From Ectopseudomonas composti (GTDB taxonomy: Bacteria > Pseudomonadota > Gammaproteobacteria > Pseudomonadales > Pseudomonadaceae): a stretch of DNA of 64,000 nucleotides. The DNA is taken from the NCBI RefSeq assembly GCF_900115475.1, contig NZ_FOWP01000016.1, positions 1-64,000 on the forward strand, read 5' to 3'. Positions 42,778-51,006 of this stretch are shown here, one piece after another. The notes beneath the pieces were generated by a model. That model made no database searches. It was not told where the DNA came from and saw only the letters and a list, made by a program, of their open reading frames with translations. Both the position numbers and the translations under genes were made by a program. Position 1 is the first letter of the stretch. Every line of letters begins with the position of its first letter.

Positions 42778-42830
42778 TGTAGGAGCGGCTTTGGCCGCGA
42801 AGCCTGTTCGCGGCCAAAGCCGCTCCTACA
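42778..42830. repeat. 53-bp perfect hairpin (REP-type)
   Basis: 24-bp arms beginning TGTAGGAGCGGCTTTGGCCG with a 5-nt loop (GCCTG) and an exact complement. This is the well-known Pseudomonas GTAGGAGCGGC-type extragenic palindrome, placed between comM and ubiK. Confidence 0.9.
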
Positions 42831-42838
42831 CCATAACC

Positions 42839-43096
42839 TTAGTCTGCGCCGGTGAGCTTGGCTTCCAGTTCGGCAACCTTGGCTTCCAGTGCCTCGAGGC
42901 GGGCGCGAGTGCGGGCCAGCACCACCATCTGGCTGTCGAATTCTTCACGGCTGACCAGGTCGAGCTTGCTGAAACCGCTCTGTAGCAGGGCCTTGAACTG
43001 CGCCTCCAGCTCGGCGCGCGGCAGCGGGCTGTCGCCGCTAAACAAACGCGAGGCATGGCTACTGAGAGTGTCGAGCAAGGCTTTGGGCGGCAGCAT
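42839..43096 (-). CDS. ubiK: Ubiquinone biosynthesis accessory factor UbiK (BMFP family)
   Basis: 85 aa from the ATG at 43096. An amphipathic N-terminal part (PPKALLDTLSSHASRLF) and a C-terminal coiled coil (REEFDSQMVVLARTRARLEA, LEAKVAELEAKLTGAD) are the BMFP/YqiC pattern. UbiK assists ubiquinone assembly under air together with UbiJ. It precedes comM in the same direction, divergent from glnK. Confidence 0.9.
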   Translation of the reverse strand: MLPPKALLDTLSSHASRLFSGDSPLPRAELEAQFKALLQSGFSKLDLVSREEFDSQMVVLARTRARLEALEAKVAELEAKLTGAD

Positions 43097-43506
43097 GATC
43101 AGGTTCCGTAAACAGACGGCCGGCAGTGTAGCACGCAGCTGCCGGCAGGGCGGCTGAGTGGTGGCTGCACGGTTTTTGAGCATTTCAGAACGTATCGATG
43201 CACCAATGTTGTGCGACTGGTTCGGCATGAATGATCGATTACCACGCCTGGAAGCTCGTAAGAGCCTGATAGATGGCGCTTTTGCCTGAGCTGGCAAGCT
43301 TTCTGCTTAGACCCCTGCGACGCATGCACCGATGCAGTTTCGGTGCGGCAGGCGAAGCGGGGGAGTGTTTCGTCGGGAGCGGTTGGTGGGTATCGGCCAC
43401 GCCAGGCTGGAGCGGTCGGTGCATTACAAAAGCCAGACACTGCGCTTAGACTTGAGCCGGGTTCGCAATTCCTGGGGCAAGTCCACCTTACACGGGAGAA
43501 AGTTTC
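43097..43506 (+). promoter_or_regulatory. glnK upstream region with NtrC-like sites
   Basis: 410 bp with no gene. It contains TGCACC-N5-TGTGCG (43199-43215), close to the NtrC consensus, and the inverted repeat GCACCGA-N7-TCGGTGC (43326-43346), 60-210 bp upstream of a sigma-54 promoter. This is the expected arrangement of an NtrC-activated enhancer-promoter. Confidence 0.5.
43408..43423 (+). promoter_or_regulatory. Sigma-54 promoter of glnK
   Basis: TGGAGCGGTCGGTGCA has the invariant GG-N10-GC spacing of RpoN promoters, about 85 bp before the glnK ATG. Confidence 0.65.
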
Positions 43507-43845
43507 ATGAAGCTAGTCACTGCCATCATCAAGCCGTTCAAGCTGGACGACGTGCGCGAGTCGCTGTCGGAGATCGGCGTGCAGGGCATTACTGTCACCG
43601 AGGTCAAGGGCTTCGGCCGCCAGAAAGGCCATACCGAGCTGTATCGCGGTGCCGAGTACGTGGTCGACTTCTTGCCCAAGGTGAAGATCGACGTGGCCAT
43701 CGCTGACGATCAACTTGATCGTGTGATCGAGGCCATCACCAAGGCTGCCAACACCGGCAAGATCGGAGACGGCAAAATTTTCGTAGTCAACCTGGAACAA
43801 GCGATTCGTATCCGTACCGGCGAAACCGATACCGACGCGATCTAA
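43507..43845 (+). CDS. glnK: Nitrogen regulatory PII protein GlnK
   Basis: 112 aa. PII trimer protein that senses 2-oxoglutarate, ATP/ADP and uridylylation state. The T-loop is GFGRQKGHTELYRGAEY with the uridylylated Tyr51; the B-loop is TGKIGDGKIFV and the C-loop RIRTGE. GGGAGA precedes the ATG. It is driven from an apparent RpoN promoter, so expressed under nitrogen limitation. It normally blocks the AmtB channel encoded next to it; here the adjacent position holds a remnant followed by another Amt gene. Confidence 0.97.
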   Translation: MKLVTAIIKPFKLDDVRESLSEIGVQGITVTEVKGFGRQKGHTELYRGAEYVVDFLPKVKIDVAIADDQLDRVIEAITKAANTGKIGDGKIFVVNLEQAIRIRTGETDTDAI

Positions 43846-43880
43846 AAAGCCTCCGAACCCCACGCCCCAGGAGTAAACCC

Positions 43881-44099
43881 ATGACTCTGCGAACTTTCGC
43901 AGGGCTAGGAGCCCTTTTGTCCTCGAATTCTGGCCATGCGCTGTTTTCGAGGACCAAAGCCGGAGCTGGCGATGCCTTTGCCGCTCTGCTGTGCCAGATC
44001 CTCTTAAGGTCTCGCGCTTGGCCTAGTGATGGGAATACCTGGTCGCCTCACGGCGCAGGGGTTCCGGTGATCCAGAACGAGCGTGGCAACGACCTGTAA
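43881..44099 (+). pseudogene. Likely remnant of the 5' end of the canonical amtB
   Basis: 72-codon frame with a good AGGAG site. Its start MTLRTFAGLGALLSS matches, from memory, the signal peptide of Pseudomonas GlnK-linked AmtB, but after codon 15 the sequence is unrelated, without membrane helices. An inverted repeat GTCCTCGAA/TTCGAGGAC (43919-43954) sits at the point of divergence. I infer that most of amtB was deleted or replaced. It might instead be a small leader ORF. Confidence 0.5.
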
Positions 44100-44179
44100 A
44101 GCATGCGGAACGCGTCCGGCGCCAACCTGGACGTTTCAACCGAACAGCGCACAACAAAAGCGCCGGCAAGAGGTGAAAA

Positions 44180-45433
44180 ATGGATAACACAGCATTGACT
44201 GCATTGCAGTACGGCTTCGATACCTTCTACTTTCTGATCTGTGGTGCCCTGGTGATGTGGATGGCAGCTGGCTTCGCCATGCTCGAATCCGGCCTGGTGC
44301 GTGCCAAGAACACCACCGAGATCCTGACCAAGAACGTGGCGCTCTACGCTGTTGCCAGCGTCATGTACCTGGTGATTGGTTACCACATCATGTACTCCAG
44401 CCCGGAAGGCGGCATTCTCCCGAGCCTGGGTTTCCTGATCGGTGACGAAAACAGCGTCGACTCCGTACTTGCCGGTGGCGACGACGCGCCTTACTACTCG
44501 GCTCGTTCGGACTTCTTCTTCCAGGTGGTGTTCGCTGCAACCTGTATGTCGATCGTTTCCGGTGCCGTTGCCGAGCGCATGAAGCTGTGGGCTTTCCTGG
44601 CTTTCGCCGTGGTCATGACCGGCTTCATCTACCCGGTTCAGGGTTTCTGGAAATGGGGCTCGGGCTTCCTCAACGAAGCAGGCTTCCTCGACTTCGCGGG
44701 TTCGGGCGTGGTTCACATGGCCGGTGCCTCCGCTGCTCTGGCTGGTGTACTGCTGCTGGGTGCACGTAAAGGCAAGTACGGCGCCAATGGCCAAGTCAAT
44801 GCCATTCCGGGTGCCAACCTGCCGATGGCCACTCTCGGTACCTTCATCCTGTGGATGGGCTGGTTCGGCTTCAACGGCGGCTCGCAGCTGAAAATGAGCA
44901 CCATCGAAGACGCCAATGCCGTCGCCCAGGTGTTCGTCAACACCAACATGGCAGCAGCCGGTGGCCTGATCGTTGCTCTGATCGTCGCTCGCATCCTGTT
45001 CGGCAAGGCTGACCTGACCATGGCCCTGAACGGTGCCCTGGCTGGCCTGGTGGCTATCACCGCTGAGCCGCTGACCCCGAGCGCCCTGCAAGCCACTCTG
45101 ATCGGTGGTGTCGGTGGTGCGCTGGTGGTGTTCGCCATCCTCGCTCTGGACAAGCTGAAGATCGACGATCCGGTCGGTGCCATTTCCGTGCACGGCGTGG
45201 TCGGTATCTGGGGTCTGCTGGCTGTCTGCCTGACCAACAGCGATGCTTCGCTGGGTGCGCAACTGCTGGGTATCGGCAGCATCTTCGCCTGGGTATTCAT
45301 TGCCAGCCTGATCGTCTGGAGCATCATCAAGGCTGTGATCGGTCTGCGCGTCACCGAAGAAGAGGAATACGAGGGTGTGGACATCGCCGAATGCGGCATG
45401 GAAGCCTACCCGGAGTTCACCGGCAAGAAGTAA
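44180..45433 (+). CDS. amt: Ammonium transporter, Amt family
   Basis: 417 aa, eleven membrane helices, AAGAGGTG upstream. Channel residues are visible: MWMAAGFAMLESGLVRAKN, VIGYHIMYSS, FAATCMSIVSGAVAERMK, GSGVVHMAGASAALAG (twin-His position) and HGVVGIWGLLAV. It has no cleaved signal and ends in DIAECGMEAYPEF, features of the cyanobacterial Amt1-like subtype rather than the enteric/Pseudomonas AmtB with leader. It should conduct NH4+/NH3 and is probably gated by GlnK, being in the same unit. Confidence 0.9.
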   Translation: MDNTALTALQYGFDTFYFLICGALVMWMAAGFAMLESGLVRAKNTTEILTKNVALYAVASVMYLVIGYHIMYSSPEGGILPSLGFLIGDENSVDSVLAGGDDAPYYSARSDFFFQVVFAATCMSIVSGAVAERMKLWAFLAFAVVMTGFIYPVQGFWKWGSGFLNEAGFLDFAGSGVVHMAGASAALAGVLLLGARKGKYGANGQVNAIPGANLPMATLGTFILWMGWFGFNGGSQLKMSTIEDANAVAQVFVNTNMAAAGGLIVALIVARILFGKADLTMALNGALAGLVAITAEPLTPSALQATLIGGVGGALVVFAILALDKLKIDDPVGAISVHGVVGIWGLLAVCLTNSDASLGAQLLGIGSIFAWVFIASLIVWSIIKAVIGLRVTEEEEYEGVDIAECGMEAYPEFTGKK

Positions 45434-45450
45434 GCGTCGGTGGTAATGAC

Positions 45451-45480
45451 AAGGGCGCCTTTTGGCGCCCTTTGTTTTTT
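45451..45480 (+). terminator. Rho-independent terminator after amt
   Basis: Stem AAGGGCGCC/GGCGCCCTT, loop TTTT, then TGTTTTTT. Confidence 0.9.
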
Positions 45481-45531
45481 CTGGCAGCACGCTAGAATGC
45501 GCGCGCTGAAGCCATCGAGAGTGAGAGCTGT

Positions 45532-45957
45532 ATGTGGCAGCAACGCATCATCAGCCTGCACCCGCGCGAGCGAGGTTTTCATCTGGTGACAGAGGAAGTG
45601 CTGGCAGCGTTGCCGGAACTGGCGCAGATGCGTGTCGGTCTGTTGCATCTGTGGTTGCAGCACACCTCTGCATCGCTGACGGTCAATGAGAACGCCGACC
45701 CCGCGGTACGCCGCGATTTCGAGCGCTTCTTCAATCGTCTGGTGCCGCAGGGTGAGGCGGACTACGAACACGATGACGAAGGGCCGGATGATTTACCGGC
45801 GCACTTCAAGGGCAGTTTGCTGGGCTTTCAGCTACAGCTGCCGATACAGCAGGGACGGCTGGCACTTGGGACCTGGCAGGGGATCTACCTCGGTGAGCAT
45901 CGTGATCATGGCGGTGTTCGACGAGTAGTGGCTACCTTGCATGGCGAGGCTATTTGA
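45532..45957 (+). CDS. YjbQ-family protein (UPF0047, secondary thiamine-phosphate synthase type)
   Basis: 141 aa. The signature is clear: LWLQHTSASLTVNENADPAV, HFKGSLLG and LGTWQGIYLGEHRDHGG, with three conserved histidines that bind metal. The family shows weak thiamine-phosphate synthase activity in E. coli, but its physiological role is unsettled. Start at 45532; upstream GAGAG. It stands alone between amt and sutA. Confidence 0.88.
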   Translation: MWQQRIISLHPRERGFHLVTEEVLAALPELAQMRVGLLHLWLQHTSASLTVNENADPAVRRDFERFFNRLVPQGEADYEHDDEGPDDLPAHFKGSLLGFQLQLPIQQGRLALGTWQGIYLGEHRDHGGVRRVVATLHGEAI

Positions 45958-46034
45958 ATTTTTTCCGGTCGAGCGGTACACATCGCGCGACTGGGCTATA
46001 ACTAACCTGCTTTTCGCAAGTCATGAGGTTGAAC

Positions 46035-46358
46035 ATGAGCGACGAAGACCTGGAACAAGACGATCTGGAAGGGGCTGAAGAGGACGATGGTGAGGGCCTG
46101 GCTGCTGCCGATGACGGCGACAGCGGCGACGACGAAGGCAACGGCGAAGTCGTAGCCAGCGGCAAGAAGAGCAAGGCCAAAGCTGTTGAAGTCGATGAGT
46201 TGCCCAGCATCGAAGCCAAGCAGAAGGAGCGGGATGCTCTGGCCAAGGCCATGGAAGAGTTTCTCTCCCAGGGCGGAAAGGTGCAGGAGGTAGAGCCCAA
46301 CGTGGTCGCCGACCCACCCAAGAAGCCCGACAGCAAATACGGCAGCCGCCCCATCTGA
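46035..46358 (+). CDS. sutA: Transcriptional regulator SutA
   Basis: 107 aa from the ATG at 46035, four codons after an in-frame alternative. A very acidic, disordered N terminus (DDLEGAEEDDGEGLAAADD), a central helix (SIEAKQKERDALAKAMEEFL) and the conserved C-terminal end VVADPPKKPDSKYGSRPI match SutA, an RNA-polymerase-binding protein that supports ribosomal and maintenance gene expression in slow-growing P. aeruginosa. Followed by a terminator. Confidence 0.92.
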   Translation: MSDEDLEQDDLEGAEEDDGEGLAAADDGDSGDDEGNGEVVASGKKSKAKAVEVDELPSIEAKQKERDALAKAMEEFLSQGGKVQEVEPNVVADPPKKPDSKYGSRPI

Positions 46359-46376
46359 GGACGGCTCGCTGCAAGG

Positions 46377-46401
46377 AACCCGCCCATGTGGCGGGTTTTT
46401 T
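46377..46401 (+). terminator. Rho-independent terminator after sutA
   Basis: Stem AACCCGCC/GGCGGGTT, loop CATGT, T run. Confidence 0.88.
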
Positions 46402-46481
46402 GTGCCTGCCATCCCGGGTTGCCAGCCTTCGGGCCGTCGCTGCGCGACGTCAGGAATGGCTCCCTCAGTGGCGCGGTGTCG

Positions 46482-46545
46482 CGTAGGGTGCGCCGTGCGC
46501 ACCGATCTTGTCGTGTATCAGGCGGTGCGCGCAGCGCACCTTACG
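46482..46545. repeat. Palindromic repeat, long member of the GTAGGGTGCGC family
   Basis: Outer arms CGTAGGGTGCGC and GCGCACCTTACG (one mismatch) with an inner pair GTGCGCACCG/CGGTGCGCGC. It abuts the 3' end of the HAD gene. Confidence 0.75.
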
Positions 46546-46549
46546 GGGT

Positions 46550-47251
46550 TTAGCGCGTCCAGCTGGAAAGTAGCGCTGGCAACTCGGCCAGGCTGGCGAT
46601 CTGCGCGTCCGGCGTTGTCTGACCGTCCCAGGTTCGCCCCTGCGGGTTGAACCAGATCGCGCGCATCCCGGCCGCCTGGGCGCCGGCGATGTCGTCACTG
46701 GGGTGATCGCCGATGTGCACGGCGCGCTCGGCCGCCACGCCACCGGCGCGGCTGAGTGCTTCACGGAAGGGCTTCGGGTCGGGTTTGCCGATGCCCAGTT
46801 CTTCTGCGCACAAGGCGAACTGGAAGTAATCCGACAGGCCCAGGCGACGCACGTCGGCATTGCCGTTGGTGATTACGCCAAGCATGAAGCGCTCGGCCAA
46901 TGCTTCCAGCGTTGGGTGCACCTCGGTGAACAGTTCGACCTGATGGCGGGAGCTGAGAAATACCTGGAATCCCGCTTCGGCCAGCGTCTGCGCCTCGCTA
47001 AGCGGATAACCAGCGTCTTCCAGAGCGTGAAACAGAATACGCCGGCGCAGCTCGCTGAGGCGATGCTTGAGCATCGGCTCGGCTTCCAGCAGCCGGCTGC
47101 GCACGGCCCACAGATGCTCGACCGGTACCGCGCCCAGGCGTGGTGCATGCAGGGCCAGCCAGTTGCGCAGGGCAGCCTCGGCGTCCTGCATCACCGGGGT
47201 GACGTCCCACAGGGTGTCGTCGAGGTCGAAGGTGATCAGTTCAATGCTCAT
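46550..47251 (-). CDS. HAD-superfamily hydrolase
   Basis: 233 aa from the ATG at 47251. HAD motifs: I FDLDDTLWD, II VITNGN, III GKPDPKPF, IV GDHPSDDIAGA; a helical cap lies between I and II. Such enzymes are cytosolic phosphatases; YjjG- or GS1-like forms act on nucleotides or flavin phosphates. The start overlaps the xerC stop by 4 bp, making it the last gene of the lppL-lysA-dapF-DUF484-xerC operon. Confidence 0.88.
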   Translation of the reverse strand: MSIELITFDLDDTLWDVTPVMQDAEAALRNWLALHAPRLGAVPVEHLWAVRSRLLEAEPMLKHRLSELRRRILFHALEDAGYPLSEAQTLAEAGFQVFLSSRHQVELFTEVHPTLEALAERFMLGVITNGNADVRRLGLSDYFQFALCAEELGIGKPDPKPFREALSRAGGVAAERAVHIGDHPSDDIAGAQAAGMRAIWFNPQGRTWDGQTTPDAQIASLAELPALLSSWTR

Positions 47252-48150
47252 TCGGAACCGCCTTTGCGCTTGGCGCGTGGATGGGCTTGGTCGTAGACAT
47301 TGGCCAGGTGCTGGAAATCCAGATGGGTGTAGATCTGCGTGGTGGCGATATCGGCATGACCGAGCAGCTCCTGCACTGCGCGCAGGTCCTGCGAAGACTC
47401 CAGCATATGGCTGGCGAAACTGTGGCGCAGCATGTGTGGATGCAGGTGCTGGCCAAGCTCGCGAACGCCGGCCTGGCGTACCCGCAGTTGCACTGCGCGT
47501 GGCCCCAGGCGGCGGCCCTGCTGGCTGATGAATACCGCACCATCGCCGGGGTTGGCCAGCTTGCGCAGCGCCAGCCACTGTTCCAGCGCCTGCCGCGCCA
47601 TGCGTCCGACCGGAAGCTCGCGCACCTTGTTGCCCTTGCCGCGCACACGCACCAGGCCCGCCGGCAGGTCCAGGCCGTCGAGATCCAGGCCAACCAGTTC
47701 CGACAGGCGCAACCCGGAGGAATAGAACAGTTCGAGCATGGCCTGATCGCGGCGGGCGATGAAGTCGTCCTCCACCGCGCCGTCGAGCAGTTGTGCGCTG
47801 CGGTCGGCGTCCAGGGTACGGGGCAGGCGACGCTCGCGTTTTGGCGGGCTCAGGCCGGTGGCCGGATCGTGGTGGCACAGGCCTTCACGCACCAGATATT
47901 GATAGAGGCCGCGGGTGGCCGAGAGCAGGCGCGCCAGACTGCGACTGGACAGGCCCTGCTGGTGCAGGCGGGCGACCAGACGGCGCAGGTTGCGTGTGTC
48001 CAGTGCGGCCCAGTCGCTCAGGCCTTCGGCCTCGCAGAATGCTTGCACCTTGCCGAGGTCGCGCCGATAGCCGTCGAGGGTATGCACCGACACCTGGCGT
48101 TCGCGGCGCAGGTGTTCGAGGTAGGCATCAAGATGAACTTCAAGTGTCAC
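47248..48150 (-). CDS. xerC: Tyrosine recombinase XerC
   Basis: 300 aa from a GTG at 48150 with GGAAG upstream; an ATG 45 bp earlier lies in a palindromic repeat. It acts with XerD at dif to resolve chromosome dimers. Catalytic residues: Arg in SSGLRLSELVGL, the HxxR in HPHMLRHSFASHM, His in LLGHADIATTQ and nucleophile Tyr in TTQIYTHLDF. SAM-like N-terminal domain (HLDAYLEHLRRERQVS). Part of the dapF operon as in other pseudomonads. Confidence 0.95.
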   Translation of the reverse strand: MTLEVHLDAYLEHLRRERQVSVHTLDGYRRDLGKVQAFCEAEGLSDWAALDTRNLRRLVARLHQQGLSSRSLARLLSATRGLYQYLVREGLCHHDPATGLSPPKRERRLPRTLDADRSAQLLDGAVEDDFIARRDQAMLELFYSSGLRLSELVGLDLDGLDLPAGLVRVRGKGNKVRELPVGRMARQALEQWLALRKLANPGDGAVFISQQGRRLGPRAVQLRVRQAGVRELGQHLHPHMLRHSFASHMLESSQDLRAVQELLGHADIATTQIYTHLDFQHLANVYDQAHPRAKRKGGSE

Positions 48151-48174
48151 GTGCTGGCTTCCGAACGGGCCAAT

Positions 48175-48200
48175 GGTGGATGAGCTGTGCGTCATCCACC
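48175..48200. repeat. Palindrome between DUF484 gene and xerC
   Basis: GGTGGATGA, 8-nt loop, TCATCCACC followed by CTACA. It lies in the 59-bp gap between two operon genes and could modulate xerC expression. Confidence 0.7.
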
Positions 48201-48209
48201 CTACACGAC

Positions 48210-48908
48210 CTAGCGTACCGAACGTAGCGGCGTAGCGAAGCTGGGCACTACGCGCGCCAGGACTTCTGCGATGTAGCCGAGGAACAGCGTGCCCAGCGAG
48301 CTCTTGTAGTGCTGCGGGTCGGCGCTGCCGATGGCCAGTACGCCATGCAGGCCTTGATAGGTGAGGCTGACCACGGCGGCGGAACCGACTTGCGGCGCGT
48401 CTTCCTTGCCGAAGAGGAATTCCAGCTCATGTGGGCGCAGCACGCCACAGATGGTCTTGCCGCCGCTGAGCAGGCCACCGACCTGTTGATGCGCTTCGGC
48501 CGAGCTCACCGAGCGGCCGACCGGCAGCTTGTTGTCGCTGAACAGGATTAGGCCAACGAAGGGCACCTGAAACTCGTGGCGCAGGCTGTCTTCGACCACG
48601 CCGACCACTTCTTCCAGGCTGCCGGCATCGAGCAGGTCGAGTACCAGCCGGCGGGTCTTGTCGAACAGACGGTCGTTGTCGCGCGCCACGTCCATCAACT
48701 GGCCGAGGCGGTGACGCATCTCGATGTTGCGCTCACGCAGCAGCTTGACCTGGCGTTCGACCAGCGACACGGCGTTGCCGGGCTGGTGCGGAATGCGCAG
48801 TTCGGGGATCAGTTCTTCATGGTCGATGAAGAACTCCGGGTGCAGGCGCAGATAGGCGGCGACCGTTTCCGAATCGAGCGGTTTGGGCGAATCCTGCTGG
48901 TCGGTCAT
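48210..48908 (-). CDS. DUF484-family protein
   Basis: 232 aa from the ATG at 48908. N-terminal YLRLHPEFFIDHEELIPELRIPH is the DUF484 signature, followed by a coiled segment (VERQVKLLRERNIEMRHRLG) and a GAF-like domain (FVGLILFSDNKLPVG to VLAIGSADPQHYKSSLGT). Function unknown; always found beside dapF and xerC. Start overlaps the dapF stop by 4 bp. Confidence 0.9.
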   Translation of the reverse strand: MTDQQDSPKPLDSETVAAYLRLHPEFFIDHEELIPELRIPHQPGNAVSLVERQVKLLRERNIEMRHRLGQLMDVARDNDRLFDKTRRLVLDLLDAGSLEEVVGVVEDSLRHEFQVPFVGLILFSDNKLPVGRSVSSAEAHQQVGGLLSGGKTICGVLRPHELEFLFGKEDAPQVGSAAVVSLTYQGLHGVLAIGSADPQHYKSSLGTLFLGYIAEVLARVVPSFATPLRSVR

Positions 48909-49735
48909 AGGCGAACCTGTCCTTCGTATACGCGGGCAGCGGGCCCGGTCATCATAACCGGCTGACCTTCGCCTGCCCATTCGATGGACAGTTTGCCGCC
49001 TGGCAGTTCCAGTTGCACGGGCGAATCCATCCAGCCCTGACGAATCGCTGCCACGGCTGCGGCGCAGGCGCCGGTGCCGCAGGCCTGGGTTTCGCCCGCG
49101 CCACGTTCCCACACGCGCAGGCGCGCATGCTTGCGGTCGAGGACCTGGAGGAAGCCGACGTTGACCCGTTGTGGGAAGCGCGGGTGATGTTCCAGCTTCG
49201 GCCCCAGTTCGTGCACCGGGGCGCTGTCGACATTGTCGACGCGCAGGACCGCATGCGGGTTACCCATCGACAGTGCGGCCAATTCGACGCTTTGGTCGGC
49301 GACGTCGACGCGATAAGTCAGCGCGGCCTGTTCGGCCTGGAACGGCACCTGTTCCGGCTGCAGCCGCGGCGCGCCCATGTTGACGCAGACCTGGCCGTCG
49401 TTCTGCACGCGCAGCTCGATGATGCCGCTCTTGGTCTCGACGCGAATGACCTTCTTGGTGGTCAGGCGCTTGTCCAGCACGAAGCGGGCGAAGCAGCGCG
49501 CGCCGTTGCCGCATTGCTCCACTTCCGAACCGTCGGAGTTGAAGATGCGGTAACGGAAGTCGACGTCCGGGTGGCTCGGCGGCTCGACGATCAGCAACTG
49601 GTCGAAGCCGACACCGACGTGGCGGTCGCCCCATTGCTTGGCATGCTTGGGCTGCACGTGGGCGTGCTGACTGATCAGGTCGAGGACCATGAAGTCATTA
49701 CCCAGGCCGTGCATCTTGGTAAAGCGCAATAGCAT
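48905..49735 (-). CDS. dapF: Diaminopimelate epimerase
   Basis: 276 aa. Converts LL- to meso-diaminopimelate for lysine and peptidoglycan. The two active-site cysteines are in EVEQCGNGARCFARF and ETQACGTGACAAAV; the N terminus MLLRFTKMHGLGNDFMVLD is typical. Located between lysA and the DUF484 gene, with a 10-bp gap to lysA. Confidence 0.97.
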   Translation of the reverse strand: MLLRFTKMHGLGNDFMVLDLISQHAHVQPKHAKQWGDRHVGVGFDQLLIVEPPSHPDVDFRYRIFNSDGSEVEQCGNGARCFARFVLDKRLTTKKVIRVETKSGIIELRVQNDGQVCVNMGAPRLQPEQVPFQAEQAALTYRVDVADQSVELAALSMGNPHAVLRVDNVDSAPVHELGPKLEHHPRFPQRVNVGFLQVLDRKHARLRVWERGAGETQACGTGACAAAVAAIRQGWMDSPVQLELPGGKLSIEWAGEGQPVMMTGPAARVYEGQVRL

Positions 49736-49745
49736 GACGTCGCCC

Positions 49746-50993
49746 TCAGGCCGGCAGCAGGCTTTCGCCGGCATAGAGCTCTTGGACGGTCTCGCGACGA
49801 CGCACTTCATAAGCCTGCTCGCCGTCTACCAGCACCTCGGCGGCGCGGCCGCGGGTGTTGTAGTTGGAGCTCATCACGAAGCCGTAGGCACCGGCCGAGC
49901 GCACGGCCAGCAGATCGCCTTCGGCCAGCACCAACTCACGGTCCTTGGCCAGGAAGTCGCCGGTTTCGCAGATCGGTCCGACCAGGTCGTAGCTGCGCGC
50001 TTCGCCGTCACGCGGCTGCACCGGCGACACGTCCATCCAGGCCTGATACAGGGCGGGGCGGATCAGGTCGTTCATCGCCGCATCGACGATCGCGAAATCC
50101 CTGTGCTCGGTGTGCTTGAGGTATTCCACCTGAGTCAGCAGCACGCCAGCGTTGGCGACGATAAAGCGGCCCGGCTCGAACACCAGCGACAGGTCGCGGC
50201 CCGCCAGGCGTTTGCGCACGGCGGCGATGTAGTCACCGGCCAGCGGCGGCTGCTCGTCACGGTATTGCACGCCGAGGCCGCCACCGAGATCCAGGTGCTT
50301 GATGGTGATGCCGCGCGCGGCCAGCTTGTCGACCAGCAGCAGCAGGCGATCCAGCGCATCGAGGAAGGGTTCGAGGGTGGTCAGCTGCGAGCCGATATGG
50401 CAATCGACGCCGATCACGTCCAGGTTCGGCAGCTCGGCGGCGCGGGCGTAGACCGCCTCAGCCTGCTCGATGTCGATGCCGAACTTGTTTTCCTTGAGCC
50501 CGGTGGAAATGTACGGGTGGGTGCCGGCGTCCACGTCCGGGTTGACCCGCAGCGAGACCGGTGCCTTGACGCCCAGTTCGGCGGCGACCTTCTGCAGACG
50601 CTCCAGCTCGACGCTGGACTCGACGTTGAAGCAGTGCACGCCGACTTCCAGCGCACGGCGCATGTCGTCGCGGCTTTTGCCGACGCCAGAGAAGACGATA
50701 CGGCTCGGCTCGCCACCGGCGGCCAGCACGCGCTCCAGTTCACCGCTGGAGACGATGTCGAAGCCGGCGCCGAGGCGCGCCAGCACATTCAGCACGCCGA
50801 TATTGGAGTTGGCCTTGACCGCGAAGCAGACCAGGTGTGGCATGCCGGCCAGGGCATCGGCATAGGCGCGGTACTGCCCTTCGATGTGGGCGCGCGAATA
50901 GACGTAGGTAGGCGTGCCGAAGCGCTGGGCCAGCGCGGACAAGGCAACGCCTTCCGCGAACAGCTCACCGTCGCGGTAGTTGAAGGCTTCCAT
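49746..50993 (-). CDS. lysA: Diaminopimelate decarboxylase
   Basis: 415 aa fold-type-III PLP enzyme that makes L-lysine from meso-DAP. PLP lysine in LVCFAVKANSNIGVL; HIGSQLT, GLGVQYRDE, EPGRFIVANAG and CETGDFLA are the conserved LysA motifs. AGGAG precedes the ATG. It takes the DapF product, and the two genes share an operon led by lppL. Confidence 0.97.
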   Translation of the reverse strand: MEAFNYRDGELFAEGVALSALAQRFGTPTYVYSRAHIEGQYRAYADALAGMPHLVCFAVKANSNIGVLNVLARLGAGFDIVSSGELERVLAAGGEPSRIVFSGVGKSRDDMRRALEVGVHCFNVESSVELERLQKVAAELGVKAPVSLRVNPDVDAGTHPYISTGLKENKFGIDIEQAEAVYARAAELPNLDVIGVDCHIGSQLTTLEPFLDALDRLLLLVDKLAARGITIKHLDLGGGLGVQYRDEQPPLAGDYIAAVRKRLAGRDLSLVFEPGRFIVANAGVLLTQVEYLKHTEHRDFAIVDAAMNDLIRPALYQAWMDVSPVQPRDGEARSYDLVGPICETGDFLAKDRELVLAEGDLLAVRSAGAYGFVMSSNYNTRGRAAEVLVDGEQAYEVRRRETVQELYAGESLLPA

Positions 50994-51006
50994 GGTGCAG
51001 CTCCTG

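Noticed and set aside
46550..47878. 442-codon frame of the HAD gene
   Set aside because: The upstream part overlaps xerC in another frame; the true start is at 47251.
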